64,000 nucleotides of DNA from Pyrus communis (GCF_963583255.1 NC_084816.1:11705100-11769099); one strand, 5' to 3'; counted from the first letter of the stretch, positions 23,475 through 34,524 are shown. Translations and numbers: made by a program. The notes: generated by a model from the sequence alone, not told the origin.

Positions 23475-24881
23475 TTAATTATCTTCGCCTTCGTGCAATC
23501 CCCACTGGTGGTCAATCAAGTCATTCTGGCGGGTTATGTGCCAGTATGGCTCTTGTAATGAAGTGTACCGCTGAATGATCAACTTATTGTAACGTCCATC
23601 CCGTTCCAACGGCTCGTGTTGCACGGGATCTTCGGTCCGATCATGAGCATAGTAGATTTGTGTTCTTGAGTTGTTCATCGGATCCAGCTCGTATTCATCG
23701 ACGACATCATAATCATACTCGTCTTCAACAATCATGTTGTGGAGAATAATACACGTCATCATGATAGATCGAAGAGCCTCGACATCAAACATTCTAGCTG
23801 CAGCCTTGACAATCGCCCAACGAGCTTGCAGGATACCAAAACAATGCTCGACATCCTTCCTACACCCTTCTTGACACTTTGCGAAGTGTTTCTCTTTTTC
23901 ACACTACGGATGTGGCACTGTTTTGACAAATGTTGACCACCTTGGGTAAATACCATCTGCAAGGTAGTATGGTCCCTCGTATTTATTACCATTAATCCAA
24001 TATGTGCATCTCGACCCATTTCCTTGTAGCAGTTCGTCAAACACTGGAGATTGGGCAAGGAGATTTAGGTCATTCTGAGCTCCTGGAACACCAAAAAAAG
24101 CATGCCAAATCCATGTATCAAAAGAAGCCACCGCTTCCAAAATGATGCTTTTGGCTCATTTTCTGTCGCCATAAGCTCCTTGCCATGCACTTGGACAGTT
24201 TTTCCATGTCCAGTGCATGCAGTCGATGCTTCCAATCATGCCAGGGAAGCCTTGCATCTCACCCTTCCTCAGAAGCCTTCGCATGTCCCTTGGCGTGGGT
24301 TTCCGAAGGTACTCATTGGTGTAGAGGGCTTCAATTGTAGAGCAAAACCGCATCAGGGACTCCAGACCTGTTGTTTTTCCCATCCTTGCGATCTTATCCA
24401 CTTGATCTGTAAATGCTCCATATGCAAGCATTCGCAAGGCAGCCGTAATTTTTTGCTCAGGAAGAAAACCTAGAACATGAAGAGCATCCTCTTTTTGCAC
24501 AAAATATGGATCATGGTTGCAAGCAGCACTCATGATTTTATCGAACAAACTTCGTTGCATTCTAAAACGATGTCTAAAAACATGATAAGGGAAAACGCTG
24601 TTGGGAATAAAATAATCTTCCAAGAGATCTTTACCTCGTCTTTCCCTTCGTCTATCGATGTTTGCCGCATATCTGGGTTTGGCTATCTGACCTACAGCTT
24701 GCATGATACGGCGGGAATGTGAGGCCCTCCGCCTTCTATGGTGATCATCCTCATCCTCCTCCATTGCGAAGGCCTCATCTCCACCTCCACCTTCGTCAAT
24801 ATTGACCAATTATTCCTGTTGTGCCAACAACCTTTTCTGCTGCTCTTGCAACTGTTTATACACTCACCTTGAAGAAGACAT
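23475..24881 (-). pseudogene. Harbinger 2 transposase with in-frame stops
   Basis: The likely original start is the ATG at 24881 (MSSSR), followed at once by TGA and, after LAQQE, a TAA. From 24809 the frame is open through RRASHSRRIMQAVGQI, DYFIPNSVFPYHVF, FLPEQKITAALRMLAYGA and GMIGSIDCMHWTWKNCP (first D). It reaches GDRK, where a TGA occurs at about 24155. It resumes through SFDTWIWHAFFG and YYLADGIYPRW (second D), meets a TAG after TVPHP near 23902, then runs through KDVEHCFGILQARW (E) to the C-terminus at 23475. The reading frame is otherwise unshifted, and only point nonsense changes inactivate it. The TGA after GDRK is shared with Harbinger 1. Confidence 0.9.
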
Positions 24882-25009
24882 TGTAAGAACTCAAGATTTG
24901 AAAACGATAAAGAAGAATTCTGAGCTAAAAAAAAAGGATTGAGTTTAGTGTGAGGATGGATGTAGGGATGCAGGGTTTATATGGACAAAAAAAGAGAAGA
25001 TGAGGTTCT

Positions 25010-25330
25010 GGACAATGCCACGTGGCACTACGTGATTGGTTGAAAATCTAATCAAAATCTTGGCTAAATTATTGTAAACAGGAAGTGACACGTGGCGTGT
25101 TGGGATTGGTTGAAAATCTTATCAGAAATCTATCTACAAGATAGTACGTTCGGATACTGACATGTGGCGTGACAAGATTGGTTGAAAATCTTATCGAAAT
25201 CTTGCCTAAATTATTGTAAACAGGAAGTGACACGTGGGTTGTCGGGATTGGTTGAAAATCTTAGCGGAAATCTATTCACAAAATAGTACGTTCGGATAAT
25301 GACACGTGGTATGACGAGATTTGTTAAAAA
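25010..25330. promoter_or_regulatory. Subterminal tandem array with G-box cores (Harbinger 2)
   Basis: Two tandem units of about 130 bp, each divisible into halves of about 65 bp, contain ATTGGTTGAAAATCTTA and a core such as GACACGTGG or GACATGTGG. They lie upstream of the transposase gene and match the array of Harbinger 1 in the mirrored position. Confidence 0.65.
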
Positions 25331-25594
25331 TCCTATTCGAAATTAAAACTATTTTTTTAATTTATTATTTTATAAAAAAATTATTTAATATTTTAAATGG
25401 ACTAGGTGCCAGCGCATTTTGTAGGGGTGGAGATCATTTGTGCCAGCGCATTTTTAGACTCGGTGCTAGAGCATTTTTTTTTGGGGTGGAGATGCTTTGG
25501 CCTATTACTATTCATTAGGGTCTATTACTGTTCACTGAAGTGGATAAATGGGCTGGGTGCTGGCACAAAGTCTTTAGGGGTGGAGTTGCTCTAA

Positions 25595-26035
25595 TGGGCT
25601 ATAGTTGTGTTTGGGTGGTCTTTTTCGGTTTTCTTGTGGATGGCCTGCTTCATTAGATTTCAGGCTATGACGGTGGGCGACCTTTGTAGTATTTCTCTCA
25701 GGTCTTTGTTTGCAGTCACTTTTGGGCTTTTTTGTGTAGGTATTTATACCATTTGGGTTGATGTGCTCTTTATATAAACACCTTAAGTTGTGACGTCTCA
25801 TTTGCAGCCTCCTCATTTTTGAGGTGGCTGGTCTACCATATTCAAAATCTTTATCCATTGTTTGTTTGGACCTCGTTGTAAAATCTCTAATTGACAAGAA
25901 AATAAAAAAAAAACGTTATATGTATGAAGTATCCAAATAATTTAGGATTTTTTTTATTATAGGTCAACAAATAATTTAACCCTTTTCCCCAAATTACATG
26001 GGATAACCAGCGTATGAAGTCTACGTGTCCCTCTT
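25595..26035. other. Duplicated-block DNA without a supported gene
   Basis: Matches 38591-39033 in unit 2 and, more distantly, 49980-50320 and 61540-61850. It is a transcript-like AT/GT-rich repeat without an open frame shared between copies. Confidence 0.55.
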
Positions 26036-26848
26036 TATGCCAGAGGATGAAAGGCTTAGATGTTATCTACATACTCTCCATGCATGCATATGTGTGCATT
26101 CATCCATATCAGTTTCCTTTTTAACAAAGAAAGAAAAAATCGTCAAAGACCTACATGCAGTAAGTTGCTGCACAGTTTCTCAAATTTTTACCAGAAACAC
26201 AAATAAGGGATTGATCGGTAGGCAAGACCGATGGACAATTAATAAATCAGAAATTCATGTTCGTGATCAGAAGGGGAGGCGTCTGCTGAGTGAAGAAGAA
26301 GAACATATAAGAAATAAAATGGAGGATTTATGAGCCATGGAGGCATGCCACCCATTTCTGTGGAGCTACGAGGATTGACTTTCTATGAGATTTAAGTGGA
26401 AATTACATGGTTAATGTCAAAACGTGTTGAAATATATAGATATGTGTATATATACGCGCGCACACACAAACGTGTTTGTACTAGCTGTACGTTTTCATTT
26501 CCCACTGTTACGAAACTATATACTGGACTTCGTCTGCCATTAACATGCATGGGTCATAAATCCTCGATTTGATTTCTTATTTGTTCTTCTTCACTCGGCA
26601 GACGCCTCCCCTTAGGAACACGTATTTCTGATTTGTAAATGGTCTGTTGGTCATACCAACCGATCAATCCCTTATTTATGTTTCTGGGAAAAATCTGAGA
26701 AATTGTGCAGCAACTTACTGCATGCAGGCCTTTGAAGATTTCTTCTTTCTTTGTTAACAAGGAAACTGATATGGATGAATACACACACATATGAACACAT
26801 GAAGAGCCTGTAGATTAAGATCTGAGCCCTCCATCCATTGGCATGAAG
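26036..26848. repeat. Long inverted repeat upstream of small gene copy 1
   Basis: The left arm (about 26036-26345) and right arm (about 26541-26848) are complementary over roughly 300 bp with scattered mismatches and small gaps, separated by a loop of about 195 bp. The arms share GCAACTTACTGCATGCAG, AACCGATCAATCCCTTAT and CAGACGCCTCCCCTT in opposite orientation. The inner arm ends lie next to CATGG/CATGC words. A transcript through it could fold into a long hairpin. The right arm is the upstream portion of the small-gene module, so the left arm is an inverted duplicate of it. Confidence 0.8.
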
Positions 26849-27301
26849 ATATACACACACAGAAAAGAAAATTATATCACAGAGAAACATCAGAAATTAA
26901 AAATGGAGAGAAAAGATTTTAAGAGAGATTTCCCATATATAATGTACATATCCAGCCCATGTATTAACTTAATTAATATAACAAACAACCTAGTCAAAAA
27001 CTTGTTCTCATTTTCCAGGAATATGTGTGTATGATACAGGAGGAGAAATCCCCCAAGCAATCACATGCTTGCGCAATCAAAACACCGTCAAAGTTGTCTT
27101 CTTAACAGCATTGCATACGCGGCATAAAAACAAATTTCAGCTCATCCGACGACTCGCATTCAGCTGGAAATATAGAAAAAGGAATTCAAATTAAACAAAT
27201 AAATTGTGTTTACTTATGCGGTCTGGTTACTCTAATTTCCTGGTAGTTCTGTGGAAACCAAACATCACGATACGAACCCTACGTCCCTCCCGATCGGCTA
27301 C

Positions 27302-27309
27302 TATAAATA
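27302..27309 (+). promoter_or_regulatory. TATA box of small gene copy 1
   Basis: TATAAATA lies 83 bp before the ATG, preceded by a conserved CGATCGGCTAC stretch. The same box is present before all five gene copies at nearly the same spacing. Confidence 0.7.
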
Positions 27310-27384
27310 TTCCAACTTCAATGCAAAATCCACAAATTATACACCTTATCTGCTCAAATTTAATTAAGCTGATCATTAGCAACT

Positions 27385-27636
27385 ATGTCTGATGACAAAG
27401 ATCCGCCAGATGCTAAAAGTGTTATAGGAAGGTCCAAAAGGAATTCTTCCTCCTCCCAGTCATATTTTCAGAGTGGTGGAGGGTTGTATTTGCCAAACAC
27501 TCAGGGTGCTCTAGGAAGGGACAAGATGAAATCTTCGTCGTTCCAATCATCTTCTCAAAGTGGTGGAGGCTCGTATCCGCCAAATACTCTTAGCACTCTA
27601 AGAAGGGACAAGAAGAAATCTGGGAAAAACAAGTGA
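27385..27636 (+). CDS. Small Ser/Gly/Lys-rich repeat protein, copy 1 (83 aa), unknown function
   Basis: I do not recognise this protein. It is a single exon of 83 codons. After an acidic start (MSDDKDPPDAKS), two 29-residue repeats follow, each with the pattern LGRxKxxSSSSQSxxQSGGGxYxPNT, then a third, truncated repeat and a basic tail KKKSGKNK. There is no signal peptide, membrane segment or cysteine. The composition predicts intrinsic disorder, and the lysine-rich tail could favour nuclear or nucleic-acid association (inference). A TATA box and a short leader precede it. Compared with copy 3 it has about six coding differences (S/Y, S/P, T/A, R/G, N/D and one silent), so the recent pair gives little evidence of constraint. 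The second repeat has LRRDKKK where other copies have LGRDKKK. Confidence 0.6.
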   Translation: MSDDKDPPDAKSVIGRSKRNSSSSQSYFQSGGGLYLPNTQGALGRDKMKSSSFQSSSQSGGGSYPPNTLSTLRRDKKKSGKNK

Positions 27637-28127
27637 AGAATTATATGTGCAGACTGTTACCTTAGGGCTGTATACTACATAATTTAATTATTGATTAATT
27701 TGTTGGCAACTGTGGAGGTATACAAAATACAGTTGGACATAAATAAGCACAGTTGCATATTTATATTTTCAAACTTGAAAAATATTTGTCTCCATTATTT
27801 GGTACAAATATTTGTTTTCAAGGTTAGAAACATGTACATTATAATTTCTTAAGTTCAGTCAGCATTATTGTATTGTAAAAAAGGGTGGGTGCTGCTAAGA
27901 ACAAATCCCACTTGAATGTATAAAAAGAAATGCATTAATATATTATTTGATTTTGTTCTATATATAGTTGATGTTTGCATAGATTTTAAGCAAGTATAAA
28001 GGGGTAGAAAGCTATTTTAGTTAAACTTCAAGCAAAAAGGGGTAGAAAACTATTTTAATAGCTCTCCTACCCCCTTGGTGTAGATACTATCGTTTGTTCA
28101 ACAGAAGAAAAAAAAAAAAAAAAAAAG
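27637..28127. other. 3' flank of small gene copy 1
   Basis: Conserved among the five copies for about 350 bp (CAGTTGGACATAAATAAGCA, GCTGCTAAGAACAAATCCCA), so it probably includes the 3' untranslated region. It ends in a SINE-like tail and an A-run near 28105. Confidence 0.5.
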
Positions 28128-28314
28128 CCACTTAGTACTATGGTCTAGTAGTATTTCTCTTCACTTGTGAGTGAGGTCTTAGGTTCGATTCTCGCTAAAA
28201 CCGAAGTTGAACCATATTATTATGGTAAGCCTATTGTAAGGCATAGCCCACTCCTCCACCCCCTTGGTGTAGATACTATCGTTTGTTCCAAAAAAAAAAA
28301 AAAAAAAAAAAAAA
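28128..28314 (+). mobile_element. tRNA-derived SINE
   Basis: It has an A-box-like TGGTCTAGTAGTA near 28141 and a B box GGTTCGATTCT at 28182-28192. It ends in GTGTAGATACTATCGTTTGTTC plus an A-run. The same 3' tail without the body occurs at the corresponding place in unit 2 (about 41100-41150), at 49180-49220 and at 60710-60740. Confidence 0.7.
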
Positions 28315-29220
28315 CTCCCTAAATCATTTATACTCCAACCAGACCGCTTAATTTAGGGAGCCATAATAAATAAGAACCAATAGAAATAGAGTTTTTTTAA
28401 TTTAAAAGTTAATAAAAAAAATTGTAATTAAATGCCTTAAGATATAAAAAAAAATTGAGGGTTTAGTTCTTGCGTTCATTGTTAGTTTCAATCAAAATTG
28501 TGGAGGTAGTACACGTAAACTTAGACTATGCCACGGTTGTGGTCGATGACGACCTGACAGCCAAGGGAGGAAGCTTTTAAATGCCTTAAGATAAGCTTTA
28601 TCATTTCATTCTAATTTTTGTTCGTCGTCTCTTGATAAATTTAAGGACATGTTTACTTACAAAGAATAAGAATTATAATCATTTTGATTCGTGAGTTTTC
28701 TGCCTTTACTAAAATATGAGCAAGGAAATACATTCACTCCTTAATTTTTTTCATGTGTTTACTTACATGCAAGAAATTAAAAAAGTGCAAGTTTTTTCTC
28801 TTAAAATCTGTATCAAATACCTAAAATGAGGAATCATATCGAATAAGGGTACTATATCGATCTTATTCCCTTTCATTACTCCTCTAGAGCTAAACTTCTA
28901 TAAACTATGTCTACTTTGTCGCCAATAGGAAAAAGAGGATGGGAAACTGAGTCCTCTTCTCTAAAATCAATACGGGCTACTTGGATGTGGTGTTTACTTC
29001 ACTTGACCTTTTTCAGTTCATCTTGATTCAAGAAGTTTTCTTGTCATACAGCTTGTAAAAATTCTTAATTATGGGGGGCATTAAGTTGCATTGTGAGTGC
29101 TTGCTTTCGACTAAGGACCGAAATTATGGCAACTTGGATGATGGGAGGCTTCTTTGGATCTATGAGCTTGGTTCCAATTCATTGAAGGTGATGATACGAA
29201 GAATGGACTAAAATATCGTT

Positions 29221-29465
29221 AGACTCATAAATCCTCCATTTGATTTCTTACTTGTTCTTCTTCACTCGGCAAACGCCTCCCCTTCTGATCACGAACACAT
29301 ATTTCTGATTTGGAAATGGTCCGTCAGTCATACCCACCGATCAATCCCTTATTTGTGTGTTTGGGAAAATCTGAGAACTTGTGCAGCAACTTACAGCATG
29401 TAAGCCTTTGAAGATTTCTTTCTTTCTGTGTTAACAAGGAAACTGATATGGATGAACACACATAT
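29221..29465 (-). repeat. Single arm of the upstream inverted repeat (copy 2 module)
   Basis: Homologous to the right arm at 26541-26848 and in the same orientation relative to its gene, but without an opposing left arm. The preceding sequence is the ~110 bp dispersed motif (about 29095-29210). Confidence 0.7.
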
Positions 29466-29585
29466 GCATGCCTGGAAAGCCACATATAATATTACAATTC
29501 TTTTGTGGGTTTCGATCCACTAATGTTTTTCTATATGAGTAAGCCTTTCTCTTCATTTTCTTAAGTGGTTGAAAGTCAACAGATA

Positions 29586-29603
29586 TACACACACACACAC
29601 ACA
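29586..29603. repeat. AC microsatellite
   Basis: A pure AC run that also occurs at the equivalent site in unit 2 (about 42542-42556) with a different length. Confidence 0.85.
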
Positions 29604-30042
29604 AGATACACACACACGGGGTCACAGACAGAAAAGAAAATTATCAATGGAGAGAAATTTTAAGAGAAATTTCCCATATATAATGTAAATATCCATGTAT
29701 TAACTCAATTAATCTAACAAAGAACCTTGTCAAAAACTTGTTCTCATTTTCCAGGAATATGTCTGTATGATATAGGAGGAGAAATCCCCCAAGCAATCAC
29801 ATGCCTGCGCAATCAAAACAACGTCAAAGATTTCTTCTTAACTGCGTTGAACGCGCGGCCTAAGAACCAATTGTTCACAGCTCAGCCAACCGCTCACATT
29901 CAGCTGGAAACATAGAAAAAGGAATTCAAATTTAACAAATAAATTGTGTTTACTTATGTGGTTAGGTTACTGTAATTTCTTGGTAGTTCTGTGGAAACCA
30001 AACTGCATGATACGAACCCTAATGTCCCTCCCAATCGGCAAC

Positions 30043-30050
30043 TATAAATA
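30043..30050 (+). promoter_or_regulatory. TATA box of small gene copy 2
   Basis: TATAAATA lies 94 bp before the ATG, in the same context as the other four copies. Confidence 0.7.
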
Positions 30051-30136
30051 TTTCCAACTTCAATGCAAAATCCAGAACTTGATCTCCTTTATACAACTTT
30101 TGTGTACAAGTTTAATTAAGCTGAACATTAGCAGCT

Positions 30137-30388
30137 ATGTCTTCTGACTCGGATCCGCCAGATGCTCAAAGTGTTTTAGGAAGGCCCAAAACGAATTCTT
30201 CATCATCCCAGTCATCTTTTCAGAGCGGTGGAGGCTCGTATCGGCCAAACGCTCAAGATGCTCTAGGAAGGGACAATATGAAGCCTTCGTCATCCCAGCC
30301 ATCTTTTCATAGTGGTGGAGGCTCCTATATGCCAAATACTCATATTACTCTAGGAAGGGACAAGAAAAAAAAAGGAAAAAACAAGTGA
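30137..30388 (+). CDS. Small Ser/Gly/Lys-rich repeat protein, copy 2 (83 aa), unknown function
   Basis: Same architecture as copy 1: an acidic N-terminus (MSSDSDPPDAQS), repeat 1 (VLGRPKTNSSSSQ...), repeat 2 (ALGRDNMKPSSSQ...), truncated repeat 3 and a basic KKKKGKNK tail. Compared with copy 5, my hand count is about 14 silent and about 18 amino-acid-changing substitutions, plus one in-frame codon difference near the start. That is fewer replacements than expected for neutral drift, so some protein-level constraint is plausible. It lies about 2.75 kb downstream of copy 1 in the same orientation. The complementary strand is also open here, a by-product of the composition. Confidence 0.6.
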   Translation: MSSDSDPPDAQSVLGRPKTNSSSSQSSFQSGGGSYRPNAQDALGRDNMKPSSSQPSFHSGGGSYMPNTHITLGRDKKKKGKNK

Positions 30389-32538
30389 AGAATTATATAT
30401 GCAGACTGCAGCAGTAGGGTTATATACTGTATAATTGAATTATTGATTAATTTTTTGGCAACTATGTGATATACATAATACAGTTGGACATAAATAAGCA
30501 CAATTGCATATTTCTTTTCAAGGTTAGAACATGTACATTATAATTTCTTTTGTTCAGTTAGCATTATTTTATTGTGAAAATGGGTGGGTACTGCTAAGAA
30601 CAAATCCCACTAGGATGTATCAAAAGAAATGCATTAATATATTATTTGATTTTGTTCTACAATTGATGTGCATAGATTAAGTAAAAAGGGGTAGAAACAT
30701 ATTTTAGTTAAATTATGTAAAAGGGGTGGAAAACCATTTTAATAGCTCCCTAAAACATTTATACTCCAACCATACCATTTAATATTTCATCTTGTTTTTT
30801 CATCTTTATAGGGAGAGAGGAAAAAAAATTGTGAGGGGAGAGGAAGGAGGGAGGGGAAAAAGAAGGGGAGATAATCCCTATCCGTCTTTAAGAGCTTAAA
30901 AATAAAATTACAACTAAATTAGACATCATTCACATACTTCAAATAAAAGTAAAAAAATATAACAAAAGTCATAGAAACTCATACACAATTCCCAAACCAC
31001 ACATCCATGGCTCTTTGACATCCTCCCTTTTTATGGATGTTTAGCATCTCTTTCAATTTATTATTCCCTTCGTAAAATGTATATGTGCTATGTTTGGATG
31101 AGGGTTTTCAGTTCCGAGGGATTGAAGTCAAACTTGAAGGAACGGACCACATAATATAACATAAAGGCGATTCGAAGAGACCTTGATGGGCATTATAAAG
31201 GCATGTCCGCACCGATCAACCTTCAAAATTCTGAGTTGGCCAAGCCTAGCTTATGATATTGCCTATTGGGATTCTATAAATCTTGGCACTTTTCGTTGCA
31301 GAAGCATGTTTATTCATCACCATAACTATGGTGTGTATGCTCACCATATATGCTTTAGACCTGGCATCCGTGTCGTGTTTTCCGTGTTCGTATCGTTTTT
31401 GTGACATACCCGATATCGTAACAGGTTGTATCGTGTAACACCCGTTGAAGTAAACGGATAATATGATCCTACCCAAAATAGACCCCGTTAATATTATCAG
31501 ATAATAAGATCCAAACCGTTACTCGTTAAAGAAAACTATTCATGAGGGTTTGTATGGTTTTAAAAATTCAAATGCCAATGTACCCAATCTCAAAGCGTAG
31601 AGGATGCAATCACGAGCGTTTACCTATTTTTTTCACATTTTTTGCACTTGTAAATTAATTATTATAATTGTTTTAATGTATTTGGTATTTTTGAGCAAGA
31701 TGTCTTTGGTATTTTTAAATTACTTGATATTTTTATTTTTAATGTATAATTTTTTAATCTCACTCTATGCCTATAGTATACTAAATAACTAAATAAATAA
31801 ATAAATAAATCCTAAATTTTTAAAATTTATATAGAATAATAATTCAATAATACATAATTCATAAACAATATATACATATAGACTATGTCTATTGTATTTT
31901 ATAGTAAGTTTTTTTAGTAGTTTAAAAAATTAAAATCATCAAGAGAACTTTTTTCTTAACGTGTCAAAGCAGGTTACTCGTGTGTTACCCTCGTGTAAAC
32001 CTATTAAGGACCTGTTATTAACGGGTTTTTATCGTGTGACCCGGTAACGACCCAATTAGTTATTGTGGTGACCCGTAACCCATTATTTTCGGATCATTAT
32101 CGTGTCGTATTAACGAGTCGTGTAAAAAATTGCTTGGTCTAATATGCTTAAATTGCCTAAAATTATGTTTTCTAACCCTAAACCCGTTATTTTCGGGTCA
32201 TTTTTGTGTCGTATTAACGAGTCGTGTAAAAAATTGTCTAGTATATGCTTACATGACCTAAAATTATGTTTTCTATTTTTCTATGCAACTCTCGTACTTG
32301 GTACTCCCCGTGGCAAAAATAATTGAGTCATGCATGAAATGATAACAAAAAATTGAGGGGTTCGTTTTTGAGTCCACTCGTTAGTTTCTATCAAAATTGT
32401 GGAGGGCGTACGTGTAAAGTTAGATAGCCAATGTTTTGGTCACGTATCTTAAACTGAAGCCAGTGTTAAGGAAGGAAGCTTTTAAATGCTTTAAGATAAG
32501 CTTTATCATTTCATTCTAATTTTTTCTTTAACAGACGA
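30389..32538. other. Duplicated-block DNA without a supported gene
   Basis: Colinear with 43400-45530 in unit 2. It includes the uninserted relative of the Harbinger 1 target (about 31190-31300), a purine-rich stretch at 30815-30875 and an AT-rich segment at 31600-31960. Several GTGTCGTATTAACGAGTCG-type repeats lie at 31370-32240. No frame is supported. Confidence 0.55.
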
Positions 32539-32622
32539 TATTATCTTACACTAAAGGAGAGGGGGTGGGCTTAGCCTCACAATAAGCTAGCAATAAAGTG
32601 GTTCAAATTCGCCTTTATTCGT
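32539..32622 (-). mobile_element. SINE 3' fragment
   Basis: On the minus strand it carries the SINE end with TTAGTGTAAGATAATATCGT and the preceding CCCACCCCCTCTCC block. The same insertion is present in unit 2 at about 45547-45640, so it predates that duplication. Related sequence at 28610 and 19595 lacks it. Confidence 0.55.
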
Positions 32623-32944
32623 CATCTCTTGATAAATTTAAGGACATGTTTACTTACAAAGAATAAGAGCCATAATCATTTTGATTCGTGAGTTTCCTAT
32701 TTTATTAAAATATGAGTAAGGAATTCATTTCACTTTTTAACTTTTCATGTGTTTACTTAGGGAGTAGGGTTCTCTCTCTCCTATTTGCATCTCCTTCCCT
32801 CCCCTCCTCTCACATATTGCTTTTTGTCTTGTTGTCTCTATAAAAAAAATCAATATAAGATGTTGACGTGGCTAAACTGTAACCGTTCAAATAGGAGGGG
32901 AGGGAAGGGGAGAGAGATTAGGAGGGAAGGGAATCCTCCTTGGT

Positions 32945-34524
32945 TTACTTACTCGATCGGAGTCTCGGGAGGAAGCTGGGAGTCGGACTCCTAAAGTATC
33001 GACTGCCTCTTCTCCATCATTGTCGCCTGTGTAATGTAACATGAAATATTAATAATAACATTGAAATAATAACCATGATACTTGAATGCGTAAGATAGTA
33101 ATTACAATTGAAGAATACTTGCATGAAGGGACTTAGCCAACTTATCCCCGGGTCGAACATAAACGTCTGCAAAGATATCGATCTCCAAGAATTTTGAACC
33201 CCCCTGAATAGAACAAGATAAGAAAAATGTTAGTACGACAAAAAAAAATAATAATATTACTGACATATTAAAAATTGAATATGAAAAGCTTTATTGTTAC
33301 TTGCGGCCGCGCCTCCATCCTATATGAGAAGGGCTTCGAACCTAAATGGTGGATAAAAGTCTTCTTCTCCCAACTGATCTTGTTGGCTTTTGGCTTCTGT
33401 TATACACAAAATAAACATATTAGTTGTAATTTAAATGAAATATAAAAATATAATAAACATTAGTAAGAAACGTATAATACTTTTAGACTTAATATAGAAA
33501 ACACATTGTGGGGCTCCTGAAAATGATAGCAAAGCCACACCCAATTTTCTTCCTGGTCCTCAACCTCCTTCGGGCAACCTTCCTTAAGAGCGACTTGCGG
33601 ATCATCAAATGTCTGAAAATATTGGTGCAGGTCACTCTCTGACTGCTTGTATCGCTCAGCGAAGAGCTTGTTGACGTACACCAACATGTTGTCGTTGATG
33701 TCGTCGAAATTGTAGTTTGTCTGCAATGTAATAATTTAATTACATACATTAATTAATATAAATATATAAACTTTAAAGGAAAAGTAATAAAAGGTTTGGA
33801 TACTTATTGACAAATAATCGCGCATCTTCATCTTTACCTTGTCTGGCATCGTCTTCCAAGACTTCCATCGTATAGGGCAATAAGTCCGAACGACGTGACC
33901 AATGTCATGGGCCAATGCACTATGCTACTCCGCCGTTGGTGCAGCTCGATGCTGGTCATAGTATCCGACCATGATACGTTAGCCGTCTTCAACTGGTGAC
34001 AAGGTTCCCGAATATTTTTCTTTGCTGAAAAAAAAAAGTCAAACAAACACTACAAATTATATCAAAATTTCAGCAGATCCTCCCCTAAAGTTATAACATT
34101 TTCCAAACCCTGGACATTGTAATGAATAATATATGATATCCAACAATAATCACAATAGTTGAATAAGCCAAATTTCGACCAAATGCACAATTGCAGTATG
34201 TAACAATTTTGATTGAATGTAATGTACGAATAACTAAATTCACAAGGAAATAAAGGGCTTGTTGTGACCCCGAGGCATCAGTAATGGATGCTGATGTTGT
34301 GTCAGGCGTACAGGGGCGGCGGTGACCACGCTTGGCGGTAACAGGTAATGCCACTAAAGAGGTTAATGACGTCAGCGCATGGGACACCCAATACCAATTG
34401 GATCAACTGGATTAACTGACCTGGGGTCCATTTCGGCTGGAGCAATGGTGGCTAAAGTAGGTGGCGGGGAAATCGAACGGGGTGCAATCGTCACCACCTT
34501 ACGACTTCTAATAAGATGCGACAT
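32945..34524 (-). pseudogene. CACTA element protein, Ptta/En/Spm Transposase_24 type, degenerate
   Basis: The start is the ATG at 34524 (MSHLIRSRKVVTIAPRS), with a donor after MDPR near 34422. Later exons show DDINDNMLVYVNKLFAERYKQ, LHQYFQTFDDPQVAL and EGCPKEVEDQEENWVWLC (33726-33480). They continue with SWEKKTFIHHLGSKPFSYR (about 33395-33300), GGSKFLEIDIFADVYVRPGD (about 33205-33120) and MMEKRQSIL (about 33025). A TAG stop follows SIL, and the middle exon near 33850-34020 is in disturbed frames. The gene runs leftward into the edge of duplicated unit 1, where homology to unit 2 begins, so it was cut there by rearrangement. Such proteins bind subterminal repeats of CACTA elements. Confidence 0.8.

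Larger units (their letters stand above)
21290..25591. mobile_element. PIF/Harbinger element 2, 4.3 kb
   Basis: The termini GAGCAGTTCCATC (21290 onward) and, complemented, GAGCAACTCCACC (ending at 25591) form an imperfect inverted repeat. TAA flanks it at 21287-21289 and 25592-25594. The uninserted site is present in unit 2 at about 38588-38590, where the two flanks join as GATACATAATGG. It carries an intact second ORF on the + strand and a stop-containing transposase on the - strand, in convergent arrangement. Since unit 2 lacks it, it inserted after the block duplication or was absent from the unit 2 lineage. Confidence 0.94.
18545..32950. repeat. Duplicated block, unit 1
   Basis: Colinear with unit 2 (36525-46010) and partly with unit 3 (59450-64000). 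After allowing for the Harbinger 2 insertion, the offset to unit 2 is about 13.0-13.1 kb throughout (for example small genes at 27385 and 40413, and at 30137 and 43113). Shorter segments also recur inside the unit (18545-20160 versus 28440-29215 versus 32325-32760), showing earlier rounds of duplication. It ends where CACTA-derived coding DNA begins. Confidence 0.85.

Noticed and set aside
26025..26333. About 100 codon ORFs in the inverted-repeat arms (also 39022-39333, 61800-62135 and the opposite arms)
   Set aside because: The frame is not maintained across all copies (the single arms at 29221 and 42180 are broken), and there is no start context or promoter. Not supported as a gene.
29727..29915. 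ORF starting before the acceptor-like TTTTCCAG in the small-gene promoter region (also 40054-40395)
   Set aside because: The short conserved stretch GGEIPQAIT is followed by divergent frames in each copy. It might be an upstream exon but I cannot support it; transcript evidence would decide.
30135..30335. Antisense ORF opposite small gene copy 2 (also 43111-43311)
   Set aside because: It arises from the serine and glycine codon usage of the sense gene, lacks a promoter and is not open in copies 1, 3 and 5.
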